A stretch of 12,378 nt of DNA from an uncultured Kiritimatiellota bacterium. Lineage in GTDB: Bacteria; Verrucomicrobiota; Kiritimatiellia; RFP12; UBA1067. A program made the translations under genes and the position numbers. Under the pieces are notes generated by a model, which saw only the letters and a list, made by a program, of their open reading frames with translations, was not told the DNA's origin and did no database searches. The stretch is taken from positions 1 to 12,378 of the forward strand of contig CAKUGW010000096.1 of NCBI GenBank assembly GCA_934654805.1, read 5' to 3'. This document shows positions 1 to 6,976 of the stretch, piece by piece; position 1 is the stretch's first letter; the number at the start of each line of letters is the position of its first letter.

Positions 1-17
1 ATTCTCCACCTCTCCTA

Positions 18-33
18 CCCTCCCCGGGGAGGG
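18..33. repeat. 16-bp perfect palindrome
   Basis: CCCTCCCCGGGGAGGG reads the same on both strands. It sits in non-coding DNA at the left edge, and no T-run follows on either strand, so a simple intrinsic terminator is not supported. It may be part of a dispersed intergenic element like those just to its right. Confidence 0.6.
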
Positions 34-91
34 ACTTGCGTTTGCTTTGTCAAAGCGTCTTCGAGCGGGAGTCCGCCGCTTGGCTTGGTCC

Positions 92-134
92 CTGTGCCCC
101 CTCTGCGCCAGCGGCGAAGCCGCGCCTTGCGGCT
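92..134 (+). repeat. 43-bp direct repeat, copy 1
   Basis: This copy matches 348-390 at 42 of 43 positions. It runs from CTGTGCCCCCTCTGCGCC to CCTTGCGGCT and contains a small hairpin at 111-123, GCGGC-GAA-GCCGC. The single difference between the copies lies in the three-base loop (GAA here, GGA in copy 2), so the stem is intact in both. The outer parts resemble the CTCTGCG / TTGCGG intergenic repeats found widely in some bacterial genomes. No coding role is seen. Confidence 0.8.
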
Positions 135-201
135 AAGAACGAAGTGGCGGGGCGAATGAAGGGCACTTCAAGGGAATTTGAGCGGAGCTTCGTTTTCAAG
201 T

Positions 202-240
202 CTTAGCCGCAGAGGGGGCGCAAAGGGGGCGCAGAGAGAC
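202..240 (-). repeat. 11-nt periodic repeat, inverted relative of the 43-bp repeat
   Basis: From 209 the sequence has an 11-base period: GCAGAGGGGGC, GCAAAGGGGGC, then GCAGAGAGAC. Its reverse complement shares the CTCTGCGCC and GCGGCTAAG ends of the 43-bp repeat family without that family's internal hairpin. From memory, GCAGAGG/GCAAAGG strings of this kind are a common dispersed intergenic sequence in several phyla. Function unknown. Confidence 0.6.
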
Positions 241-279
241 TTTCTCACGAATAGAGCCTTGCAGGGTATAGACCCGAAT

Positions 280-323
280 CTTGGGGACAGGCCCTGCAGG
301 GGAACTTGGGGACGGGCCCTGCA
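280..323 (+). repeat. Two 19-bp tandem units, CTTGGGGACRGGCCCTGCA
   Basis: Units at 280-298 and 305-323 differ at one base (A or G) and are separated by 6 bases. The junction of the first unit with the spacer forms the palindrome CCCTGCAGGG (292-301). GGGGACAGGCCC-type strings recall REP-like elements, but no transposase is present in the window, so that link is only a guess. Confidence 0.6.
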
Positions 324-347
324 AGATGGCACGGCCCGTCAGATTTT

Positions 348-390
348 CTGTGCCCCCTCTGCGCCAGCGGCGGAGCCGCGCCTTGCGGCT
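348..390 (+). repeat. 43-bp direct repeat, copy 2
   Basis: This is the second copy of the 92-134 repeat, with one substitution in the hairpin loop (hairpin at 367-379). Its last base is immediately followed by sequence that still reads as rhamnosidase, so it marks the breakpoint of the relic gene. Confidence 0.8.
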
Positions 391-833
391 GCCATAGAAC
401 TCGATCTCTTTCAGCGGAACTGCGGCGCAACGTCCGAGAACGGTTCTGGAATGCCGCACACGGCTGTCTCGACACCTTTGCGGGCACGACCGATGGCGCA
501 GCCGTCCACGAACTCACGCAGGCGCTGGCGCTTCTGGCGGATGCCGTGCCGCCGTCAGCGCGCGGAACCTTGGCGGAGAAGCTGTCCGAGCCGTCCGACT
601 GGATCGAGACGACGCTCAGCCAGTCGCTGCACAAGTATGAGGCTCTTGTGCGAATGGGGCCTCCGTTCCGCGCGAAGGCGATCCGTCACATGAACGCGAC
701 GTGGGGGCGGATGCTTGATGCGGGCGCGACGAGCTTCTGGGAGATGAAGGAGGGCTGGCGAGCCTTTGACGCGGCCGGCAGCCTGTGCCACGGCTGGTCA
801 GCAATCCCCATCTACATTTATTCCCTGCCGTAA
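391..833 (+). pseudogene. C-terminal relic of a GH78-like alpha-L-rhamnosidase
   Basis: Only the last ~147 codons of a much longer glycoside hydrolase remain (the family usually has 600-1000 residues). The frame is open and ends at TAA 831-833. Visible family features are the EALVRMG...WGRMLDAGATSFWE segment, which belongs to the late helices of the six-hairpin (alpha/alpha)6 barrel, and the C-terminal SLCHGWSAIPIYIY, close to the SLCHGWSA motif of GH78 enzymes. The reading starts exactly at the end of the 43-bp repeat at 390. The frame stays open upstream to an ATG at 306, but that extension is encoded by repeats. The catalytic acid and most of the barrel are missing, so no activity is expected. 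In intact form it would release L-rhamnose from plant or microbial glycans. Assignment is from motifs recalled by eye. The intact 5' part could lie beyond the left edge. Confidence 0.65.
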
Positions 834-883
834 TGTTGGTCGCTCTAAGACGTCGGCACAAGGGTTTGCCCCTCAGGCCTACG

Positions 884-1531
884 TTAGTCGGCTTCGCGCA
901 GCGCCGAGAGGATCGCCTCCGGCGTGATCGGCTGGCCCTTCGCGCGCAGGACGACGAGGCGCGTGATGAGCGCCGACTCGAAATCCGAGAGGCACACGCC
1001 GTCCTTGCGGTCTTGCAAGATGCGCAGGAGGTCGTTCGCCGTCAGGCGCTCCCGCACGGCCTCCTTCTGCGGCACGAAGAGATCCGTGAACCGCAGCGCG
1101 AGCGCCGTCAGCGGCGACAGGGCCTTCGCCATGACCTCGTAGGCGCCCGCGAGCCGCAGGGTGCGCCGGAGCGGACGCGCCGCGCAGAGGAGCTTCGGCA
1201 TGAACTCGGACGTGTAGAGCACCGTGAACGCCGCGAGGAAGCTCCAGACCGCGCGCCCCGTCGCGCTCTCGCCGAAGAGCCGCACCGACAGCGCCGCCGT
1301 CGCCGCCGAGTAGGTGACGTTCGCGAGGTTGTTGCCGATGAGGATCGTCGTCGTCGTGCGCCCCATGTCCTGCAGCGCGCGCTGCACCTTCTTCGCCTTG
1401 CGCCCGCCCTCGTGCGCGAGGTGCAGGATGCGCTCGCGGCTCACGGAGAGGAAGCCCGTCTCCGCGCCCGAGCAGAACGCCGACCCCGCGAGCGCGAGCA
1501 GCGCGACCACAACCAGCAGGAACACCGTCAT
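884..1531 (-). CDS. CNNM (DUF21) transmembrane-domain protein without CBS domains
   Basis: This 215-residue membrane protein is built like only the N-terminal half of a CorC/CNNM-type Mg2+ (or Na+/Mg2+) transporter. Segments typical of the DUF21/CNNM fold are SGAETGFLSVSRERI (21-35), LIGNNLANVTYSA (65-77) and SEFMPK (108-113). The Ser, Asn and Glu-Pro-Lys positions associated with ion handling in this fold therefore seem present. Hydrophobic stretches are at about 2-19, 60-86, 95-118 and 128-153. The tail (LLRILQDRKDG...LSDFESALITRL) resembles the linker before the CBS pair, but the protein stops there. Its ATG overlaps the TGA of the upstream full-length paralogue (ATGA at 1528-1531), and GGAGGAGG lies 7 bases before the start, so the two are probably translated together. 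It may form a heteromer with that partner. A decayed longer gene is less likely, since the ORF and its ribosome site look healthy. Confidence 0.85.
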   Translation of the reverse strand: MTVFLLVVVALLALAGSAFCSGAETGFLSVSRERILHLAHEGGRKAKKVQRALQDMGRTTTTILIGNNLANVTYSAATAALSVRLFGESATGRAVWSFLAAFTVLYTSEFMPKLLCAARPLRRTLRLAGAYEVMAKALSPLTALALRFTDLFVPQKEAVRERLTANDLLRILQDRKDGVCLSDFESALITRLVVLRAKGQPITPEAILSALREAD

Positions 1532-2784
1532 GCGTCGTCCTCCTCCGTCCGCTCGACGGCCTCGTCGGTCTGCGCGAGAATCGCCGCGTCGTCGTCGTCC
1601 GCCTCGCGCGAGAGGACTTCGAGCCGCACGAGCGTGACGCGGCGGCGCCGGCGCTTCAGGACGGTCGCGCGGCAGCCGTCCGCCTCGATCTCCTGCCCGA
1701 CGTGCGGGATGCGCTGGGCGTGGAACTGCACCCAGCCGGAGAGCCGGTCGGCGTCCTCCGCCTCCAGCTCGACGTCGAGCGCGCGGTTGATCTCGTCCAG
1801 CGACGCGCGCGCGTCGATCTCCCAGACGCTCGGGCCCCGCTTCACGATCTGCGGCTCCTCGTTCGCGGAGCGGCCGAAGACGCCGGGGCCGACGATCAGC
1901 TCGAGGATGTCGTTCGGCGTGATGATGCCGGCCGTGCCGCCGTACTCGTCCAGCACGACCGCAAGCGGCTTGCCGCTCTTCGCGAAGGTGACGAGCAGGT
2001 CGTCGAGCGTGACGGTCTCGGGCACGAAAAGCGCGTCCTCGACCACGCCCGTCTCGCGCACGAGCACGCCTTCAATCGCGTCGGGCGTCCGCCGATAGAC
2101 GGGCAGGTAGTGGTGCTTCGCCGTGCGGGCGAACGCCGCGCGTTCCGCCTCGCCGCCGCGCGTCAGGTCGAAGCCCTCAATGTCCACGCGCGGCGTCATC
2201 TCGTCATTCGCGGAAAGCTCGGAAAGCCGCAGCACGCCCTCGACCATCTCGGAATCCTTGGCTGACACCTCGCCGCGCTCGACGGCCGACTCCAGGACGG
2301 AAATCAGCTCCTCGTCCGACAGGGCGCGGCGTTCGCGTTCGAGCGCCGGGCCGAACGCGCGCGAGGTGAAGCGCAGGACGACGCTGAACGGCGTCAGCAC
2401 CCGCCGCCAGAACCCCAGCAGCACGGCATAGGGCTGCGCAAGCGGCTCGGCGAACCGGAGCGCGAGCCGCTTCGGCGTGATCTCGCCGAAGACGAGCAGG
2501 ACGACCGTCATCGCCGGGACGGCGAGCCACGCCGCGCCGGGGATCCACCGCGCGAAGAGGCGGTAGCCGAGCGTCGCGATCGCGAAGTTGACGAACGTGT
2601 TGCCGACGAGCAGCGTGGAGAAGAGGATCGCCTTGTCGGCGAGCGCGCCGGCGATCAGGCTGTCGGCCTTCGCGCTCCGCGCCTTGATGCGCGCGCGCTG
2701 CGCGCCCGTCAGGGAGAACAGGACCGTCTCGGCGCTCGAGAAGAACGCCGAGAGGACCAGGAGGACGACAAGGGCGAGAATCAT
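1528..2784 (-). CDS. CNNM/CorC-type (HlyC/CorC family) transporter with CBS pair
   Basis: 418 residues with the full family layout. The DUF21/CNNM membrane domain (about 1-150) contains SSAETVLFSL, LLVGNTFVNFA and FGEITPKRLALRFAEPLA. A linker with MTPRVDIEG leads to a CBS pair (about 197-300, with LAVVLDEYGGTAGIITPNDILE). The CorC_HlyC domain follows (about 320-392, WEIDARASLDEINRAL...LSGWVQFHAQRIPHVG), then an acidic Asp/Glu tail. Relatives export Mg2+ or exchange it for Na+ across the inner membrane, gated by ATP or Mg2+ on the CBS domains; older names call them hemolysin-like. An in-frame ATG six bases upstream (2790) gives 420 residues. I chose 2784 because the -10 hexamer ends at 2793, so a transcript would start near 2786-2784 and could not include the first ATG. 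There is no Shine-Dalgarno. The 3' end overlaps the next CNNM gene by 4 bases. Confidence 0.92.
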   Translation of the reverse strand: MILALVVLLVLSAFFSSAETVLFSLTGAQRARIKARSAKADSLIAGALADKAILFSTLLVGNTFVNFAIATLGYRLFARWIPGAAWLAVPAMTVVLLVFGEITPKRLALRFAEPLAQPYAVLLGFWRRVLTPFSVVLRFTSRAFGPALERERRALSDEELISVLESAVERGEVSAKDSEMVEGVLRLSELSANDEMTPRVDIEGFDLTRGGEAERAAFARTAKHHYLPVYRRTPDAIEGVLVRETGVVEDALFVPETVTLDDLLVTFAKSGKPLAVVLDEYGGTAGIITPNDILELIVGPGVFGRSANEEPQIVKRGPSVWEIDARASLDEINRALDVELEAEDADRLSGWVQFHAQRIPHVGQEIEADGCRATVLKRRRRRVTLVRLEVLSREADDDDAAILAQTDEAVERTEEDDA

Positions 2785-2792
2785 TGCCATAC

Positions 2793-2821
2793 AGTATAGC
2801 AGACCGCGCGGACGAATTCAA
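2793..2821 (-). promoter_or_regulatory. Promoter of the CNNM pair, TTGAAT-17-TATACT with extended -10
   Basis: On the minus strand, TTGAAT (2821-2816) is followed by a 17-base spacer and TATACT (2798-2793), preceded by TG-C (an extended -10, TGCTATACT). The expected start point is about 2786-2784, at the second in-frame ATG of the gene, which implies a leaderless or nearly leaderless mRNA. It lies in the 80-base gap after the SLC12-like gene. Confidence 0.65.
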
Positions 2822-2870
2822 CGGCAGCCGGGCCGGGCCTTCAGGCCGACGCGGGCGCGGGCCGTCCGCG

Positions 2871-5141
2871 TCAGTTCCGGAAAATGCCCTTGAAGTTCAC
2901 CTGCTCCGACGCGAGCGCGAAGGCGACGAGCGGGAGGGCGGCGGTGGCGTCGCGCAGCGACCGGAAGTAGGCCCAGTAGGACTCCGGCGTCTCGTCCGCG
3001 CACGGCATCCGGAGGCCGATGCACGTGGCGTCCGCCGCCGCCGAAAGCTCGGAGATCCGCGCCGCGAACGGGCGTCCGTCCCCCTCCACGACGCAGACCT
3101 CGGCCTCGAGGCGCGCCTGGCGCGCGAAGTCCTCCAGGACGCGCGTGCACGCCGCCGTCGAGGCGCCCGCCTCCGCGATCTGGCAGAGCCGTAGGCGCAC
3201 CCGGCGCAGGGTGCCGCGCCGGACGAGGCAGGCGAGCGCGAGCATGAAGGCGCCGTTCGCGTTCTGCCCGCGCCACCACACGTCGAGGCGCAGGTCGCCC
3301 CGTCCGTCCGTCACGCCCGGCCCCGCCGGCGGCTCGCGGATCACCACGAGGTTGCGGCGGAGCCGCGCGAGATCGATGACGAACCCGCCGAAGGCCGCCG
3401 TCGCGTCGGCGTCGACGGGGGCGCCGACGAGAACCGTGTTCGGCACGAGCGGACCGAACCCGTAGGTGCGGACGAGCTCCCGCACGCCGCTCCACGTGTC
3501 CCCCGCCGGCTGCACGCGCGCCACCGCCCCCATGCGGAAGCGCTCGGCGCACCGCGTCAGCGCGTCGCGCAGCTCGTCCAGCCGCTCCGCCTGGCGCGCC
3601 AGCGCGCCCGGCACCACCGACGCGAGCGTCACGAGCCCCCGGTTGCAGGAGATCGCCCGCGCGAGGAGCAGCACGCACGGGCTCGACACCGGCAGCGGCG
3701 TGAGCGCCAGCACGTTCGGGCGCCAGTTGCGGCTGTCCGCCGCCGGACGGCGCTCCAGCCGCTGCACGCAGAGGCGCACGAGCGCCATCACGAGCCCCGT
3801 GCGCATATCGCCCCAGCGCGCGCGCAGCGCCCGCCGCTTGACGAGCCAGAAGATCGCCGCCTCGCACCCGAGCGCGACGAACGTCCACCCCGGACTGATC
3901 ATGAGCATCGCCCCCGTGCAGCCCGCGAACCCCGCCAGCGACAGCCACGGCCGCACGCGGAAGGTCGGCCGCCAGGAGGGGTTCCCCATCAGCTCCTCCA
4001 GCGCGGCGGAGAGGTTCAGGAGCGCGTAGGTGGAGAGGTTGAACATCGTGAGCACCGGCGCGATCACGTTGAGGTCCCCCAGCCACAGCCCCGCCGCCGC
4101 GAGGGCGAAGCAGAGGAGCGCGGAGAGGCGCGGGTCGTCGTTCGCGCCGAAGCCGCGCCCGAACAGGCCCGGCAGCAGGCGGTCGCGCGCGAGCGCCTGG
4201 AAGACGCGCGGCGCGCAGAGGAAGCTCCCCACGGCGCTGGAGAGCGTCGCCGCCCACACGCCCAGCAGGATCGCGAACGGCCAGCGGGCGCACTTCTGGA
4301 GGATCATCGTGTCGGTGCGCAGGATCGCCGGGTCGGAGACGAACGCATGGAGCGCGATGGGCACGGACATGTAGACGAGGTAGCCCGTGAGGACGGCCGC
4401 GAGCGTGCCGCGCGGGATGGACGTGCCGGGGTCCTTCAGGTCGCCGGACATCCCGACGCCCGAGAGGATCCCCGTCACGGCGGGGAAGAACACCGCGAAG
4501 ACGGGCCAGAACCCCAGCGGCGGCGGCACCCGGTCGGGCAGCGGCGGCACCAGCCCCGCCGGCGCGCCCCCCAGGAAGAACGCGACGAGCGAGAACGCGA
4601 TCGCCGCCATGATGAAGTACTGGCTCTTGAGCGCCACGTTCGCGGAGAGCGTCGCGACGAGCGCAAGCGCCGTGAGCGTGGCGAGGCCCACGAGGCGCGG
4701 ATCGCAGGCGGAGACGACGGGAAGGCCCGACTGGGTGAGCGCCTCCGCGAAGCCCGCCACGTAAAACGTCACGGCCACGGTCTGCGACAGCGCGAGCGGA
4801 ATGCCCATCGCCGCCCCCGCCTCCGCGCCGAAGGAGCGCGACAGCATGAAGTAGGCCCCGCCGCCCTTCATGCGCATGTTCGTGGCGAGCGACGAGATGG
4901 AAAGGCCCGTCAGGAAGGTGATCGCGCTGCCGGCGGTGACGATGGCGAGCGAAGCCGCGAGCCCCACGTTCCCGAGCATCCAGCCGAAGCGGAGGTAGAG
5001 GATCACGCCGATGATGGTCAGGATGCTGGGCGTGAAGACGCCCTGGAACGTCCCGAAACCATAGCCTTTCGCCTCGCCGTCCCCTTCCGGCCTGTCGCGG
5101 CTGCGCGAAAGCAGCCCGACCGCGCCAAGCAGTCTCTTCAT
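2871..5141 (-). CDS. SLC12-type cation-chloride cotransporter
   Basis: 756 residues: a 12-helix APC-fold membrane domain (about 30-435) followed by a soluble C-terminal domain of the SLC12 type (about 450-756, with NWRPNVLAL and LAACLVRR-like helices). Signature segments are LTIIGVILYLRFGW (helix 1), GGGAYFMLSRSFG, AVTFYVAGFAEAL (helix 3), FFPAVTGILSGVGMSGDLKDPG (219-239, split here as FFPAVTGILSG and VGMSGDLKDPG; helix 6), ATLSSAVGSFLCAPRVFQAL (helix 8) and DLNVIAPVLTMFNLSTYAL (helix 10). Relatives carry Cl- together with Na+ and/or K+, electroneutrally. The Ser-Ser of helix 8 (301-302) is the pattern of Na+-dependent members (NKCC/NCC), while KCC-type members differ there. The frame is open far upstream, but that part is pssA read out of phase. 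The start at 5141 follows TATAAT by 7 bases, and a candidate ATG at 5150 overlaps the -10 itself. No Shine-Dalgarno is seen. Confidence 0.93.
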   Translation of the reverse strand: MKRLLGAVGLLSRSRDRPEGDGEAKGYGFGTFQGVFTPSILTIIGVILYLRFGWMLGNVGLAASLAIVTAGSAITFLTGLSISSLATNMRMKGGGAYFMLSRSFGAEAGAAMGIPLALSQTVAVTFYVAGFAEALTQSGLPVVSACDPRLVGLATLTALALVATLSANVALKSQYFIMAAIAFSLVAFFLGGAPAGLVPPLPDRVPPPLGFWPVFAVFFPAVTGILSGVGMSGDLKDPGTSIPRGTLAAVLTGYLVYMSVPIALHAFVSDPAILRTDTMILQKCARWPFAILLGVWAATLSSAVGSFLCAPRVFQALARDRLLPGLFGRGFGANDDPRLSALLCFALAAAGLWLGDLNVIAPVLTMFNLSTYALLNLSAALEELMGNPSWRPTFRVRPWLSLAGFAGCTGAMLMISPGWTFVALGCEAAIFWLVKRRALRARWGDMRTGLVMALVRLCVQRLERRPAADSRNWRPNVLALTPLPVSSPCVLLLARAISCNRGLVTLASVVPGALARQAERLDELRDALTRCAERFRMGAVARVQPAGDTWSGVRELVRTYGFGPLVPNTVLVGAPVDADATAAFGGFVIDLARLRRNLVVIREPPAGPGVTDGRGDLRLDVWWRGQNANGAFMLALACLVRRGTLRRVRLRLCQIAEAGASTAACTRVLEDFARQARLEAEVCVVEGDGRPFAARISELSAAADATCIGLRMPCADETPESYWAYFRSLRDATAALPLVAFALASEQVNFKGIFRN

Positions 5142-5148
5142 GCCGGAC

Positions 5149-5157
5149 ATTATACCA
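5149..5157 (-). promoter_or_regulatory. Extended -10 promoter (TGGTATAAT) of the SLC12-like gene
   Basis: TGGTATAAT on the minus strand lies in the 29-base gap between pssA and the transporter. The last T of the hexamer is at 5149, and the ATG begins at 5141 after 7 bases, which is where transcription should start. No good -35 is visible, as expected of an extended -10 promoter. This predicts a leaderless mRNA. Confidence 0.65.
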
Positions 5158-5170
5158 CAACCGCCGCGCG

Positions 5171-6039
5171 TCACGCGCCCGCCTGCGCCGTCGCCTCGCG
5201 TTCGTACTTCTCGCGGATGCGCAGGAAGAGCCAGCCCGTCACGGGGACCGTGAAGATGTAGAGGATGCCGAGCGAGCCGATCGCGAGCCAGAAGTTCGAG
5301 ACGAGGAACGCGACCATGAGCAGAAGCCCCGCGAGGACGAGCGGCAGCTTCCGCTTGGGGACGTGCAGGTGCTTGAGCGAGATCGTCGGCAGGCGCGAGG
5401 CCATGAGCGAGCCGACGAACAGCAGCATGAAGACGCCCGTCCACGGGTTCTGCAAGACCGTCGCCAGCGCCGGGGACAGGCCCTTCGCGTCGAGCGCGAG
5501 CGACAGGATCGCCGGCGAGAGGAGCATCCAGCAGCCGCCCGGCGCGGGCACGCCCGTGAAGAAGTGCGTCCAGTACGGCGCGGTCTCCTGCTCCAGCATC
5601 GTGTTGAAGCGCGCGAGCCGGAAGCAGTCGCACATCGCGTAGTAGAGCGCGCAGCCGAGCACGACGCGGATGAACGGCCGCGCGACGACCGAGCCGTCCG
5701 CCAGCGTGTGGTCCGGCCCGCCCGTCATCCAGAAGTACATGAACATCGCCGGCGCGACGCCGAAGTTCACGAAGTCCGCAAGCGAGTCAAGCTCCGCGCC
5801 GAGCTTGGAGCTCGCGTTCAGGAGCCGCGCGATCCGCCCGTCCATCCCGTCGCAGATGCAGGCGACGAGCAGCGCCCACAGGGCCGGCAGGAACCGGCCT
5901 TCGGACGACAGCGAGATCGACGTGATGCCCGCGCACGCCGCGAGCGACGTCACGAGGTTCGGGACGATCGCGCGCAGCGGCACGCGATCCGGCCGCGCCT
6001 CACGCGGACGGCGGCGGCGACCTCTCAAGCGGAAGCGGC

Positions 6040-6043
<4 letters not shown>
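5171..6043 (-). CDS. pssA: CDP-diacylglycerol--serine O-phosphatidyltransferase
   Basis: This 290-residue inner-membrane enzyme transfers the phosphatidyl group of CDP-diacylglycerol to L-serine, giving phosphatidylserine, the precursor of phosphatidylethanolamine. The CDP-alcohol phosphotransferase motif is complete: D65-xx-D68-G69-xx-A72-R73, then eight residues, G82-xxx-D86-xxx-D90. Those Asp residues bind the metal ions and the CDP head group. An Arg-rich N-terminus (RLRGRRRRPRE) precedes about eight hydrophobic helices. LVTSLAACAG near residue 31 and FCR-like LARFN after the active site fit the PssA branch; a phosphatidylglycerophosphate or phosphatidylcholine synthase is possible but less likely. 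The ATG overlaps the TGA of infC (ATGA at 6040-6043), so translation is probably coupled. It has no promoter of its own and depends on the infC promoter. Confidence 0.88.
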
Positions 6044-6642
<599 letters not shown>

Positions 6643-6644
6643 AA

Positions 6645-6652
6645 CCCACCTC
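6645..6652 (-). promoter_or_regulatory. Shine-Dalgarno that fixes the AUC start of infC
   Basis: GAGGTGGG on the minus strand (6652-6645) matches the anti-Shine-Dalgarno well. GAGG ends 6 bases before ATC at 6642. No such site precedes the alternative GTG at 6606. Most other promoter-proximal genes in the window have a weak site or none. Confidence 0.75.
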
Positions 6653-6676
6653 TTTTACTTGGTTAATGGTCTGTGT

Positions 6677-6706
6677 ATTCTACCACATTTCGATGGCAAA
6701 TGGCAA
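6677..6706 (-). promoter_or_regulatory. Promoter of infC-pssA, TTGCCA-18-TAGAAT with extended -10
   Basis: On the minus strand, TTGCCA (6706-6701), an 18-base spacer and TGG-TAGAAT (6685-6677) precede infC. The predicted start near 6670 gives a leader of about 28 bases that includes the Shine-Dalgarno. It lies in the 82-base gap after ilvN. No terminator hairpin for the ilv operon is visible there, so read-through is possible. Confidence 0.6.
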
Positions 6707-6724
6707 GTGCGCACGACCGCGCGC

Positions 6725-6976
6725 TCACCGGCGGCGGGACGTGACCTCGATCACGTTCACGCAGTTGCGGAGCTGGAGGATGATCTGGTCGACGACGCGC
6801 GCGGAGCCCAGGACGTCGATCTTCATGCGCGAGACCGTGCCGTCCTCCGTCGGCCCGACGTTCAGCGTCTGGATGTTGTAGCCGCGCCCCGAAATGAGCC
6901 CGACGATCCGCGCGAGGACGCCGGGCCTGTTCTCGACGAAGCAGTTCAGGCGGTAAATCGACTCCTTCTCCTTCAT
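6725..6976 (-). CDS. ilvN: Acetolactate synthase small (regulatory) subunit
   Basis: 83 residues, essentially one ACT domain: YRLNCFVENRPGVLARIVGLISGRGYNIQTLNVGPTEDG, here broken at will, starts near residue 8. The N-R-P-G-V-L loop (16-21) and R-G-Y-N-I (31-35), which shape the branched-chain amino acid site in IlvN/IlvH, are both kept. The subunit activates the catalytic subunit and gives valine feedback inhibition. Its length matches the short IlvN type (~95 in E. coli), not the 160-170 residue IlvH type with a second domain. The ATG overlaps the ilvB stop (ATGA at 6973-6976) and follows AAGGAGG at a 7-base spacing, so translation should be strong and coupled to ilvB. Confidence 0.93.
   Translation of the reverse strand: MKEKESIYRLNCFVENRPGVLARIVGLISGRGYNIQTLNVGPTEDGTVSRMKIDVLGSARVVDQIILQLRNCVNVIEVTSRRR

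Larger units (their letters stand above)
1..390. other. Repeat-rich non-coding stretch
   Basis: No gene can be supported here. Open frames exist in several phases, but none shows recognisable protein sequence, and they run through the repeats. The stretch holds a 16-bp palindrome (18-33), two copies of a 43-bp repeat (92-134, 348-390), an inverted 11-nt-periodic repeat (202-240) and a tandem pair of 19-bp units (280-298, 305-323). It ends exactly where the rhamnosidase relic begins, so it probably replaced or disrupted the 5' part of that gene. Confidence 0.7.

Noticed and set aside
1..390. CRISPR array or insertion sequence at the left end
   Set aside because: Only two copies of the main repeat, unevenly placed, with no spacers of constant length, no transposase and no paired terminal inverted repeats.
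785..2098. Long plus-strand open frame of 437 codons, rich in Arg
   Set aside because: It is antisense to both CNNM genes; its Arg/Ala/Glu-rich translation has no fold signal. It is a GC-rich shadow of genes with clear motifs, as are the plus-strand frames at 4347-5261, 5363-6460, 7384-8643, 8570-9922 and 10302-11891.
2838..2850. GGCC-TGAA-GGCC as terminator of the SLC12-like gene
   Set aside because: Only a 4-bp stem and no T-tract.
2818..5160. 780-codon minus-strand frame overlapping the SLC12-like gene
   Set aside because: Out of phase with the transporter, low-complexity Arg/Gly/Ala translation, no membrane helices.
5142..5633. N-terminal extension of the SLC12-like protein to 920 residues
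   Set aside because: The extra part is pssA read in the wrong phase, and the promoter lies inside it.
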